A DNA stretch of 37,193 nt, from IMG/VR virus record IMGVR_UViG_3300042396_000308, positions 1 through 37,193 of that record; one strand, written 5' to 3'. Under the pieces are notes generated by a model that was not told the DNA's origin, did not search any database, and worked only from the letters and a program-made list of their open reading frames with translations. Source of the stretch: a virus. Of this stretch, positions 24,631-31,390 are shown piece by piece. The position numbers and the translations under genes were made by a program. Position 1 is the first letter of the stretch. Each line of letters opens with the position of its first letter.

Positions 24631-24659
24631 ATCTTACTAGCAAGGTTGACCATAGTCAA
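24631..24659 (-). promoter_or_regulatory. Leftward promoter for amidoligase operon
   Basis: On the minus strand TTGACT (plus 24654-24659), 17 bases, then TAAGAT (24631-24636). The -35 box is inside the operator-like inverted repeat. It lies about 50 bases upstream of the amidoligase start. Confidence 0.72.
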
Positions 24660-24661
24660 CC
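24644..24661. promoter_or_regulatory. Operator-like inverted repeat 1
   Basis: GGTTGAC CATA GTCAACC, a perfect 7-base inverted repeat with a 4-base spacer that covers the -35 box. The same core recurs at 25279-25299. Confidence 0.65.
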
Positions 24662-24705
24662 CCTAGTGTGTAAAGATAACCATTTAATTTTGGAAGTATT
24701 TTTTT

Positions 24706-25230
24706 CTACTCCACCGAACCCTTTGGAAATAGGCTTTCGGTGTTGTTGTTTATTTCTGGATTATTTTTAATATTGTTTCTAAAAAGCACCGGTACATAAT
24801 CCGTGTACTCCATTGGGAGCGAACTCAGAAGTTCCACCGACCCCGGGTCGCCTACTTTCCCTAGCGCAAAGCTTCCCGAGCAATACTTTATGTGATACCC
24901 CCGCCAGTCGTATTTATAGAACGGTACGGGCTTGTTCCCTGCGACAATCCAAGCCATATAATCTTTAAAAACGCCGGGCCTTTTGTATCTTCCGTGTAAA
25001 GTGCAGTGGCACACAAAACATATTGGGTAATAGTTCTTCCACTCGTTATAATCTTCGAGGTGTGCCATAATGATGCCCTCGGTATTCCCGCAAACTAGGC
25101 ACTTTGACGGCCTTGGTAGCGTTCCGTTTTTGTAGGCACGGTTCTGTTTTGCACTTACTGACATCCTTGTTTTTACATCGAACCCATTGTACCAGCTTGC
25201 ATTAACTTTTTCCGTGGCTTGCTCATCCAT
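24706..25230 (-). CDS. HNH-like zinc-binding protein
   Basis: 174 residues from the ATG at 25230, chosen for the GGAGGGG site. Residues 44-80: CLVCGNTEG, then AHLEDY and PICFVCHCTLHGR. This matches the small HNH-type zinc fold C..C...aHH.DY...C..CH...H seen in phages; the second His of 'HH' is Leu, and the catalytic His/Asn is uncertain. The C-terminal 70 residues (GSVELLSSLPMEYTDYVPV) are extra. It has its own promoter and operator overlapping the end of the methyltransferase-like gene. It may be an endonuclease or zinc-binding DNA protein. Confidence 0.7.
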   Translation of the reverse strand: MDEQATEKVNASWYNGFDVKTRMSVSAKQNRAYKNGTLPRPSKCLVCGNTEGIIMAHLEDYNEWKNYYPICFVCHCTLHGRYKRPGVFKDYMAWIVAGNKPVPFYKYDWRGYHIKYCSGSFALGKVGDPGSVELLSSLPMEYTDYVPVLFRNNIKNNPEINNNTESLFPKGSVE

Positions 25231-25267
25231 TGCTAACCCCTCCGTGAATTGAATACATGACAAGGTT

Positions 25268-25295
25268 ATTGTATGCAAGGGGTGACTTAAGTCAA
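25268..25295 (-). promoter_or_regulatory. Leftward promoter for HNH-like gene
   Basis: On the minus strand TTGACT (25290-25295), 16 bases, TACAAT (25268-25273). It overlaps the stop codon of the upstream methyltransferase-like gene and is about 40 bases upstream of the HNH gene. Confidence 0.72.
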
Positions 25296-25299
25296 CCCC
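25279..25299. promoter_or_regulatory. Operator-like inverted repeat 2
   Basis: GGGGTGACTT and AAGTCAACCCC form an inverted repeat with a one-base bulge, around a perfect GACTTAAGTC core. It shares TAGGGGTTGACT (minus strand) with the site at 24644-24661. Confidence 0.65.
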
Positions 25300-25849
25300 T
25301 ACGCTTTAATACTCTTACATTTTTTTCCGAGTAGACCACGGAGTAGCCCCCCGAAAAGAACTTCGCTTGCGTGTCCACTTGCCCGAATGGGTGTGTTGAT
25401 TTGACCGACTGGTTGTTTCCTTCAAGCGCAACAACTTTGACCCCGGCGAGAAATATTAAATCGTACAAGTCTTGCAACTGAACCGACAAGGATAGTTCCG
25501 CCAAGCATCTTCGGGCGATCAATGTGTTGACCCCTTCCATCCATGAAGCGAGTTGCGGCAATGTTTCAACGGTTATTTTTAGCGGTGTTACGGGAAGTTC
25601 TGCCCCGTAAATCCCGTAGGCTGTTCCAAGCTGAATAGCGGTTTTGTCCGGTTCCAACGCTTTAACGGTAGCCCCGGCAAGTTCCTTGAACCTATGCCCG
25701 AGCAAGCCCGTACTTGAGCAAAGGTCGCCAACAACTTCGCCCGACCATTGGGAAGCGGGGAAGAAAATTGCGTCGTGTATCTTTGGATACTTTTTTGACT
25801 TTTTAAAGTCTTCCAAGTATTGCTCAGAATCAAACCGTTTGTTTATCAT
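25292..25849 (-). CDS. Methyltransferase-fold protein
   Basis: 185 residues from the ATG at 25849, which overlaps the IbrB-like stop (ATGA). Residues 39-55 (VVGDLCSSTGLLGHRFKEL) correspond to SAM-binding motif I and 63-69 (KALEPDK) to the acidic end of the second strand, so a Rossmann methyltransferase fold is likely. No NPPY or DPPY amino-methyltransferase motif or cytosine-methylase Cys was seen, so the acceptor is unclear. It lies last in an operon with two ParB-like proteins and a PAPS-reductase-like protein. It may modify the same substrate. Confidence 0.65.
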   Translation of the reverse strand: MINKRFDSEQYLEDFKKSKKYPKIHDAIFFPASQWSGEVVGDLCSSTGLLGHRFKELAGATVKALEPDKTAIQLGTAYGIYGAELPVTPLKITVETLPQLASWMEGVNTLIARRCLAELSLSVQLQDLYDLIFLAGVKVVALEGNNQSVKSTHPFGQVDTQAKFFSGGYSVVYSEKNVRVLKRRG

Positions 25850-26364
25850 TTGTAACCGGGATACCATGCCTTGGAGTACGCCCACTCCGAAACCTTCCTC
25901 AATTCAAATATCCCTTTGGTGTTTAACGCTTCTACTTCTTTCTTGGTCGCCCCGATTTCAAGGGCCACTCGCTCCGCAGTCCAACAATATTCGCCGATAA
26001 GTCTAGCGACAAGGTTGTGCATAAAAACGGCTGCGTGTTGTCCTTTGGCCCTGTTTATTCTTACGGTCAAAGCCATTGCGCAATCATCCTCTAGGTTAAT
26101 CCTCACAGCCGGAACTTTACCCCCCCATCGTTCTTTTATTTTTGGCGAGTCTTGCGACAACCTCCACCTATGAAAGCCGTCAATAATCATTACCCCAGAG
26201 TTGATTAAGATAGGTTGCAGCCAGCCGTGCTTAAGGATATTCAATTCCAGTAGTCTTAGTTCCGGTGAAAAAACACGGTTCGGGTTCCAGTCGTTCGCCC
26301 GCAAAGCTTCCGCACTAATCCACTCGATTCGCTCAATCGGCTCTTTCTCTGTTGCGCTGTTCAT
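25846..26364 (-). CDS. IbrB-like ParB/Srx-fold protein
   Basis: 172 residues with AAGGGGAG before the ATG. Residues 20-67 have the pattern LRANDWNPNR, NILKHGWLQPILI, MIIDGFHRWR (the ParB GxHR-type box), and RINRAKGQH at 102-110 is typical of the IbrB-like group. The C-terminal part has an HTH-like segment (WTAERVALEIGATKKEVEAL). It sits next to a PAPS-reductase-like gene, the combination known as IbrA/IbrB. The family may be nucleotide-binding regulators or nucleic-acid enzymes; the exact role is unknown. Confidence 0.8.
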   Translation of the reverse strand: MNSATEKEPIERIEWISAEALRANDWNPNRVFSPELRLLELNILKHGWLQPILINSGVMIIDGFHRWRLSQDSPKIKERWGGKVPAVRINLEDDCAMALTVRINRAKGQHAAVFMHNLVARLIGEYCWTAERVALEIGATKKEVEALNTKGIFELRKVSEWAYSKAWYPGYK

Positions 26365-26377
26365 TTGCTCCCCTTTA

Positions 26378-27442
26378 TTACTTTTTTCCCGGTGGCAAAA
26401 TAGCCCTCGCCCCGCCTTGCGACCGTATTTGACTCAGTACACTTTCAATAGGATAAGCCAACGGGTAAAGCCTTACCCTTTCCGACACCTTGTCAATTGC
26501 GTGCAACGCCTTTTCCTTTGCCTTTGGGTCGTCAATGTAATCCTCAACCCAAGCCCTTACGCCGTCTAGCGAGCTAATGTATTTTGGATCGCTTACGGTA
26601 GAGGATGAATCTTTGTAGTACCTTGCTTGAATCATTATGTCGGGAAATATTTGAGTTATCCGTTCCCACAAGTCGGGATCGATAGTTGCCACAATGTCCA
26701 CTATTTTTGAGGCTTGAACATTTATAGCAGTAGCCACACGCAACGGGGAACCGGCCCAACCACGGTCATCGTAATGCGGGCAGATGCCTGCGCCTTGGTC
26801 GTAAAGGTATTTAAGCACATCCATTTCTAGCCAGTCGTAGATAGGCTTGCACAAGCTGACCCGCTTGGAATTTTTGCTTTTGCAGATATGGCTTTCGTGC
26901 TTCTTTGAAAACAAGCTGGCCAACCGGTAGATAGACTCCGAAGTTCTCATGCCGTTAAAGATAGCGACCTTACCCTTGCCCATCCTAGCAGCCGCTAGGT
27001 CATCGCAACTGTACTGGTCTAAAATAGTTCCTTCCGGAATGCCGAGTTCTTTTTCAGTAATCGCCCACTCGGCCTTGGGTCTTATCCACTCCCGGCCCGG
27101 CCCCCATTGAACATATTGGAATGTCTGAGATAGGATGGAGTAGCTTCCCGCCATTGGGATACACCACCACTCGAGTTCTACCCAAGGCAAGGAACGAAAC
27201 CCTTTTACCCACTCCACCACCGAACCGTTAATAACTTCCTCATCTCGGAACCAAACTTTTATTTTTTTTGTTTCGCCCCGTTCGGTTAAGACTTCCCTAA
27301 GTAAATACAAGATGGTCATCGAGTCCTTGCCGCCCGAGAAGGAAACAATAGCCGAGTCGTGCGTATCTAGTATTTTTCGGATTCTGTTCTTTGCCTCGGT
27401 GACAACATCAACATCAATGAAGCATTGCTTGCGAGTCTTCAT
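26378..27442 (-). CDS. Phosphoadenosine phosphosulfate reductase-like protein (IbrA-like)
   Basis: 354 residues. PP-loop ATPase motif SFSGGKDS at residues 34-41. Later motifs NGMRTSES (about 168-175), CKSKNSKRVSLCKPIYDWLE and ICPHYDDRGW match the PAPS-reductase/IbrA type, in which Cys residues and a PI.DW segment follow the PP-loop. A true PAPS reductase is shorter and has a C-terminal ECGLH motif, which I do not see. It shares one base with the ParB gene on its right. Plausible chemistry: adenylation or sulfur transfer on nucleic acid. No substrate is evident. Confidence 0.85.
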   Translation of the reverse strand: MKTRKQCFIDVDVVTEAKNRIRKILDTHDSAIVSFSGGKDSMTILYLLREVLTERGETKKIKVWFRDEEVINGSVVEWVKGFRSLPWVELEWWCIPMAGSYSILSQTFQYVQWGPGREWIRPKAEWAITEKELGIPEGTILDQYSCDDLAAARMGKGKVAIFNGMRTSESIYRLASLFSKKHESHICKSKNSKRVSLCKPIYDWLEMDVLKYLYDQGAGICPHYDDRGWAGSPLRVATAINVQASKIVDIVATIDPDLWERITQIFPDIMIQARYYKDSSSTVSDPKYISSLDGVRAWVEDYIDDPKAKEKALHAIDKVSERVRLYPLAYPIESVLSQIRSQGGARAILPPGKK

Positions 27443-28044
27443 TATTCACCGTGGCTTTTCAAGTAATCGTCGATTCTTTCTGAGTGGGTTTCCGCTTCGG
27501 GGTTTTGCTCCTTTAACTTCTTAAGCCAAGCGTACCACCGGTTCTGCTGTTCTTCCGTGTCGAATATTAAAATGTAATTGATAGCCCCCTTGCTCATTGG
27601 CGGTATATCATTTTCCCCGCCTTCTTCCTTGGCGGAATATAGCCCTGCATCATTCGCCAAACTTGCCAACATTCCCGCCACCGCTTGGTTGCTGGTTTGA
27701 ACTTGCCGCATTAGACTGTCAAGCCTTTCCCCATCGGTTTCTGCCATCGCCCCGAGCGGGTCAAGGGTTGCAAGTATTTTGTAGGCTTCCGACTCGGTGA
27801 CATCTAACACTAAAACAGGAACTTCCATTTCGGGGGTTGTCTCTGCTCGCAAGTGTCCGTCGATAAGTTTTAAGCCCTCTGGTGTCTCATAGGCCAAAAG
27901 TGCATTGGCGTACCCGATCTCGTCTAGAACGCCCCGCAAGGCTTCCCTTTGCGCCTTCGGGTGCTTTCTCCAATTCTTTTCGTTCGGTATTAAGTCCGAG
28001 GCTTTTACTCGTTTAAATTCTTTGATACGGTCTTTGATCTGCAT
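27442..28044 (-). CDS. ParB N-terminal domain protein
   Basis: 200 residues with AAGGAG before the ATG. Residues 12-75: KASDLIPNEKNWRKHPKAQR, ALRGVLDEIGYANALLAYE, LIDGHLRAE. This is the ParB/Srx fold of phage-type with GHLR in place of the ParB GERR box, followed by PVLVLDVTESEAYKILATLD. No HTH segment for parS is seen, so this is unlikely to be a partition protein. The C-terminal 60 residues are acidic with a helix (EEQQNRWYAWLKKLKEQN). Its stop is coupled to the IbrA-like gene. It likely acts with the downstream enzyme. Confidence 0.82.
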   Translation of the reverse strand: MQIKDRIKEFKRVKASDLIPNEKNWRKHPKAQREALRGVLDEIGYANALLAYETPEGLKLIDGHLRAETTPEMEVPVLVLDVTESEAYKILATLDPLGAMAETDGERLDSLMRQVQTSNQAVAGMLASLANDAGLYSAKEEGGENDIPPMSKGAINYILIFDTEEQQNRWYAWLKKLKEQNPEAETHSERIDDYLKSHGE

Positions 28045-28100
28045 TGCTGTTTACTCCTTGGCCGGTAGTCTAACCAAGAGTGAAACAAAAACAAAACCGA

Positions 28101-28130
28101 CAAAAAAAGCGAGGGCCAAAAAGCCCCCGC
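28101..28130 (-). terminator. Rho-independent terminator after DUF932 gene
   Basis: On the minus strand GCGGGGGC TTTTTG GCCCTCGC (one G-T pair) followed by TTTTTTTG. It lies 22 bases after the DUF932 stop and so ends that transcript before the ParB operon. Confidence 0.9.
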
Positions 28131-28152
28131 CTTAGTTGGTTTAACCGTCTAA

Positions 28153-29106
28153 CTATTGTGCCATTGTCATCGCCATGTCGAACGCCTTGTTGGAAGTTCT
28201 GGCGGCTGCACCAGTCCAAAGGCTTGCCATTCGGTCTTCAGCACTTCGCCCTGCTGCATAGGTCAAGTATTCGGTTACACCGTTATACGCAGCCCACCAT
28301 GTACCCCGCACCCCTTGCAGGTCATTACCTAGCCCGCCTTCAAAGCGGCTAATGATTCCGGCAATTGCATCGGCCCCTTTTTCCTTGCCAGTTTTTTTGC
28401 TAACCGTCATGCCATCTGGAACAAAGCCAAGAACTTTGCGGGCAAACTTATGCAGGTCTTTGGTGTTAATATCCCTTGAAGCTAAGTATCGATATTGCTC
28501 GGCCGTCGCCTCGAATGTAGCGTTAGCCATGTTCATAATGCCTTGGATTTCAGTCACATTGCTGACAACCTGCTGGCTATGTCGCACTCGGATCAATTCG
28601 CTTGACCGGCTTTTGTGCGCCATCGTCAAAGTGTTTTTGCAAATGACTCGGATCGGAGTGAAACCAAACCGAACTGCCATTGAACCGTTATGGCCATGTG
28701 ACAAAAGTACAAACTTTTCAACCTCATCGCCCTTGCGGATAACCATTGGGTCACGGTTAATTTTAGCGAGTATCCAAACGATTCCACCGTTCTCAAATTG
28801 ACCGCAGGTGTCGATCTTGGCTTCGCCTGCATCAAGGAACGGTTGGAAGCTGGCAAAGGCTTCTGAGTTTTGCAGGGGGGTAAACCTTGTACCGACTACG
28901 CCAAGGATTCGGTTATCGGTTGAACGGCGAATCGCAAACCTACCGGTTTCCTGTTGGTTGTCGTAGCAAATTAAAGGAACCTTTGAAACGCTCCAATCCA
29001 GTTTTGCCGCCTGCATCGCTCTGGTTATATGGTCTGCGCCTTGTACGGCTTCGCTGGAAGCATTAGCCCAAGGTGCTATAGGTGCAGGCAAAGTAATCAT
29101 CGACAT
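28153..29106 (-). CDS. DUF932 phage/plasmid-like protein
   Basis: 317 residues from the ATG at 29106, chosen because AAGGGGA lies 7 bases before it. Matches the DUF932 (phage/plasmid-like TIGR03299) pattern: RRSTDNRILGVVGTRFTPLQ, NGGIVWILAKI, LLSHGHNGSMAVRFGFTPIR, VCKNTLTMA and the C-terminal region with GTWWAAYNGVTEYLTY. The function of this family is not known; members are common in phages and mobile elements. It is followed by a strong terminator and is the second gene of its short operon. Confidence 0.9.
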   Translation of the reverse strand: MSMITLPAPIAPWANASSEAVQGADHITRAMQAAKLDWSVSKVPLICYDNQQETGRFAIRRSTDNRILGVVGTRFTPLQNSEAFASFQPFLDAGEAKIDTCGQFENGGIVWILAKINRDPMVIRKGDEVEKFVLLSHGHNGSMAVRFGFTPIRVICKNTLTMAHKSRSSELIRVRHSQQVVSNVTEIQGIMNMANATFEATAEQYRYLASRDINTKDLHKFARKVLGFVPDGMTVSKKTGKEKGADAIAGIISRFEGGLGNDLQGVRGTWWAAYNGVTEYLTYAAGRSAEDRMASLWTGAAARTSNKAFDMAMTMAQ

Positions 29107-29184
29107 GGTAAATCCCCTTGTTGAGTAGTTCTGCACTCGTCAGTACGGTAAAATAACCGCATACACCCCGGGGGTGTTTCGTGC

Positions 29185-29388
29185 TTAACCAACAAAGCAA
29201 GCCCTGTTTTGATTCGATGGCAAAAGCATTTTTGACTTTGCCGTCCAGTAGCTTGTAAAAATGCAATCGTCTTTTATTTCAATCTGGCTTATTGGCAACC
29301 AAACTTTTCTTTCAAGGAAATCGACTTGAACGGCCTTTTCAGTCCTGTTAATAATTTGGTGTTTCATTGCAATTAAGATGGTTTTCAT
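29185..29388 (-). CDS. Small hypothetical protein before DUF932
   Basis: 67 residues with an AAGGG site before the ATG at 29388. The motif KAVQVDFLERKVWLPISQIE followed by TAKSK is a pattern (charged strand, W-P-S-Q, then a W...A segment) found in many small phage and plasmid proteins near DUF932. The gap to DUF932 (about 78 bases) is larger than usual here. It may be a small DNA- or RNA-binding protein, but no catalytic residues are visible. Confidence 0.6.
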   Translation of the reverse strand: MKTILIAMKHQIINRTEKAVQVDFLERKVWLPISQIEIKDDCIFTSYWTAKSKMLLPSNQNRACFVG

Positions 29389-29433
29389 TTTTGCAGCCCT
29401 TAAAAATTTGCGGGTTAATTAATGCAATTAAGC

Positions 29434-29450
29434 CATACCAATATGGTATG
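29434..29450. promoter_or_regulatory. Palindromic operator candidate
   Basis: CATACC AATAT GGTATG, perfect 6-base arms with a 5-base spacer, overlapping the predicted -10 box of a leftward promoter. Confidence 0.55.
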
Positions 29451-29471
29451 TTAACGATAACAAAATAGCAA
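29443..29471 (-). promoter_or_regulatory. Leftward promoter candidate for DUF932 operon
   Basis: On the minus strand TTGCTA (29466-29471), 17 bases, TACCAT (29443-29448). The boxes are moderate matches. It would start transcription about 45 bases upstream of the 67-residue gene. Confidence 0.5.
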
Positions 29472-29523
29472 CATAAATAACCGTTAAATTCGGAACTATT
29501 TTTTAACCGTCTAGAAACGAAAA

Positions 29524-29549
29524 TAGGGCGGGGGATTTTCCCCACCCTA
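29524..29549 (-). terminator. Terminator-like hairpin after early operon
   Basis: TAGGGTGGGG and CCCCGCCCTA arms (one mismatch) with a 6-base loop, followed on the minus strand by a T-rich ATTTTCGTTT. It lies about 130 bases after the last early gene. Confidence 0.6.
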
Positions 29550-29594
29550 AAAACTGCTGTGACTTGTAACCCCCGACCTAGTGTCATCCTCTGC

Positions 29595-29623
29595 CGGGGG
29601 TGCTTGCCCCCGCACAGGGGGGC
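29595..29623. other. Two mutually exclusive G/C hairpins
   Basis: A central CCCCC run (29607-29611) can pair with GGGGG at 29596-29600 or with GGGGGG at 29617-29622. Both stems cannot form at once, a layout of an attenuator or structural switch. It is transcribed in the leader between two leftward operons. Confidence 0.45.
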
Positions 29624-29676
29624 AATGTTATCCTATGCGGATAGAACCTTAATTCAATCTTGATTATGCGCCTTTT

Positions 29677-29946
29677 TTAATCTTGATGTTTTTCATCGCT
29701 GAAGTCAAAAAGGCTTTCGTTCTTCTCGACCCGCTGCTGGTATATTTCAACCCTTGCAGGCCCGGGCAAAGTGGGTGTTGCCCTTGGCCTTGCGCTAGGT
29801 GCAGCAAATTCTTCGGGCAACATGATCCGGCATAGCCTGCCCCACTGATCGCAATCAAGGCCGAGCTTGTCAACGACCGCATCAAGTCGCTTTTTTAGTA
29901 AGGCCGACTTAACGAAACGAATTGGCTTTGTCATACACTGGTGCAT
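29677..29946 (-). CDS. Small hypothetical protein after RusA
   Basis: 89 residues, or 84 if the second ATG (29931) is used; the first ATG is almost directly after AGAGG, so the start is not certain. N-terminal basic helix (VKSALLKKRLDAVVDKL) and C-terminal pattern PGPARVEIYQQRVEKNESLF, with the form 'PG...KV...R...G..LF', which I have seen in small proteins of environmental phages. No domain. The gene is last in the early operon, three bases after the RusA stop. Confidence 0.6.
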   Translation of the reverse strand: MHQCMTKPIRFVKSALLKKRLDAVVDKLGLDCDQWGRLCRIMLPEEFAAPSARPRATPTLPGPARVEIYQQRVEKNESLFDFSDEKHQD

Positions 29947-29949
29947 CCT

Positions 29950-30339
29950 CTACACTCCCAAAGTTTGAACCGTTATCACAACGCTTGCATCCTCCGCCCC
30001 GATGGGTAATTCCATCAAGAGGGTTATTTTTTTTACAATGGTTGAATTGTCGTCCTCGATAATCCCCGTGTGTTTTAACAAGTCAATTAGCGGCTTGGCT
30101 AGGTTGTCCAAGTCACGATTCTTGCGCCAACCTTTGCCGGAGATTGCAACGATCTGAATTTCAAGCGGCCCTGCAACCTGCCCGGGCTTGCCTACCATTA
30201 GCCCTGCAACCTGCAACCATTTGCAGTATTGCCAAGATTTAACCACCCGCTTGCGGTAGCTCTTCCAAATGCTGTTTGCGCTAGGCGGAAGCGGTAGGGT
30301 TAGCGTTACGCTTCCCTGCGGTAAAGGTGTTGTTTTTAT
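29950..30339 (-). CDS. rusA: RusA-like Holliday junction resolvase, made by -1 frameshift
   Basis: 129 residues in the -1 frame of the upstream zinc-ribbon gene. RusA signatures: TLTLPLPPSANSIWKSYR (N-terminal) and RDLDNLAKPLIDLLKHTGII, EDDNSTIVKKI with the acidic Asp residues that bind Mg2+. The first canonical start, a GTG at 30246, would cut away the conserved N-terminal strand. No ATG, GTG or TTG precedes it in this frame. The frame is entered at C CCA AAA, exactly before the TAA of the upstream gene. An ATA start overlapping that stop is a less likely alternative. It resolves four-way DNA junctions during recombination. Confidence 0.82.
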   Translation of the reverse strand: MKTTPLPQGSVTLTLPLPPSANSIWKSYRKRVVKSWQYCKWLQVAGLMVGKPGQVAGPLEIQIVAISGKGWRKNRDLDNLAKPLIDLLKHTGIIEDDNSTIVKKITLLMELPIGAEDASVVITVQTLGV

Positions 30340-30701
30340 TTTGGGTATCCGTTCTCGGTGCTGGCTTGGGGTGTCAGCGACTCGGAATCATACCACGCCC
30401 GGGGCCACGGTTCAACAAATTTCTGCTCGCTGTTTTTTTCAAGCTCGCCTACCCGTGTTACCAATTCCAAGATTCGGGCAACCAATCTTTCCTTTTGAAG
30501 CCCCAACCGTTTAAGCGCAGCTTTGTGGGTGACAACAACATTGCGGGCGGTTCCCAGTTGGTCATGTAGCAAAAACACGGTTTCAATCCCTTCAGACAAA
30601 ATAAAACTGGCGTAGCATTTTCGGCAACGCTGTTTTCCCGTGAAGGTTTTCTGCACCATGCGCCCGCACTGGCGACACATTTTGTCATTCTTTCTAATCA
30701 T
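30336..30701 (-). CDS. Zinc-ribbon protein with coiled coil
   Basis: 121 residues. Cys9, Cys12, Cys26 and Cys29 (CRQCG and CRKCY) form a C-x2-C...C-x2-C zinc ribbon, followed by helices (about 60-92, ALKRLGLQKERLVARILELV) that look like a coiled coil. It would bind DNA or protein. Its end feeds into RusA by -1 frameshift, so a minor part of the product may be a zinc-ribbon/RusA fusion of about 250 residues. It overlaps the gene on its right by 4 bases. No specific family is recognised. Confidence 0.7.
   Translation of the reverse strand: MIRKNDKMCRQCGRMVQKTFTGKQRCRKCYASFILSEGIETVFLLHDQLGTARNVVVTHKAALKRLGLQKERLVARILELVTRVGELEKNSEQKFVEPWPRAWYDSESLTPQASTENGYPK
30339..30345 (-). promoter_or_regulatory. 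Probable -1 frameshift site CCCAAAA
   Basis: On the minus strand, phase C CCA AAA, followed directly by the TAA stop of the zinc-ribbon gene. X XXY YYZ form. The -1 frame runs without a stop into RusA. Downstream AGGG and CCCT with an inner AGCG/CGCT pair could form a stem about 20 bases after the site. Confidence 0.72.
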
Positions 30702-31390
30702 TGCCCCACCTCCTTGGGTTCGCCTAGCAACCCAAATCGGACTGCCATCGCATCTCGGATTTGATCGAAAGTTCGCCTGCCGGTTACGCTGTTGAACGGG
30801 TCGGCCGCTTTATTCATGGCCCGGGCTTCGCTGCTCAGATAGTCAAGCTCATATTCAACCGCCCTTAGTTGGGCTAACTGGTCTTTCCAGTTGGGGTTTC
30901 GTGCGCTGTATTCCGTAATCCCCATCAGTTTTCTCCCGTCCTCAGTTTGCACGGCTGAATGCTTCCGGCCATCAACGCAGGTACACCACACCGCACAGGT
31001 TTTCTTGTCAATCCAATTGCGCCCCACGACTGAACGCAACAGCGGTACGCTTACCGTTCCAGCATTGAAACACATGGTGCATTCGCCCCGGGTGTAGTCG
31101 GTCATGCTGTCCGCCACATTTCGGGTTGATGCTCTATGCTCGTTAACCGCTGCATAAAGGTAGTTAATATGATCCTCTCGCTTGAATGCAGGGCTGCTTC
31201 GCTTGAGCAAAGATTCGGAAGCCTTGTACATCTCCGGTACGGTAAATTTCCAGCGGCGGAAAGTTCCAATCCAAAGGGCAACCATTTCCACTTCAGCTTC
31301 GGTTTTCCAACCATGAAGCGCACGATGGTAATTGCCCCACCCAAGCCACTGCGCCGAATCCGACGCAGGGATTGCTAGCTTAGTTTCCAT
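30698..31390 (-). CDS. Putative replication accessory protein with Cys cluster
   Basis: 230 residues. Cys104, Cys107, Cys132, Cys136 and Cys138 (CTMC and CAVWCTC) would form a zinc site like those of DnaJ or primase-loading proteins. N-terminal part has Trp-rich helices (WLGWGNYHRALHGW). No ATPase motif. It follows the replication initiator gene (11-base overlap), so a helicase loader or initiator partner is plausible. I cannot name the family. Translation is coupled to the zinc-ribbon gene. Confidence 0.65.
   Translation of the reverse strand: METKLAIPASDSAQWLGWGNYHRALHGWKTEAEVEMVALWIGTFRRWKFTVPEMYKASESLLKRSSPAFKREDHINYLYAAVNEHRASTRNVADSMTDYTRGECTMCFNAGTVSVPLLRSVVGRNWIDKKTCAVWCTCVDGRKHSAVQTEDGRKLMGITEYSARNPNWKDQLAQLRAVEYELDYLSSEARAMNKAADPFNSVTGRRTFDQIRDAMAVRFGLLGEPKEVGQ

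Larger units (their letters stand above)
29389..29676. other. 288-base noncoding regulatory stretch
   Basis: No credible gene. It holds a probable promoter with a palindrome (29434-29471), a terminator-like hairpin (29524-29549) and two alternative G/C hairpins (29595-29623). A 79-residue reading frame across it shows no coding features. Its A/T-rich middle (29400-29520) fits a promoter zone between two operons. Confidence 0.75.

Noticed and set aside
29063-29266. 67-residue frame overlapping the start of DUF932 and the small upstream gene
   Set aside because: It reads through the DUF932 ribosome site and start in another frame; both neighbours are better supported.
29348-29587. 79-residue minus-strand frame in the noncoding stretch
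   Set aside because: It crosses the promoter and hairpin region, has no ribosome site and no domain pattern; the A/T-rich composition there fits control DNA.
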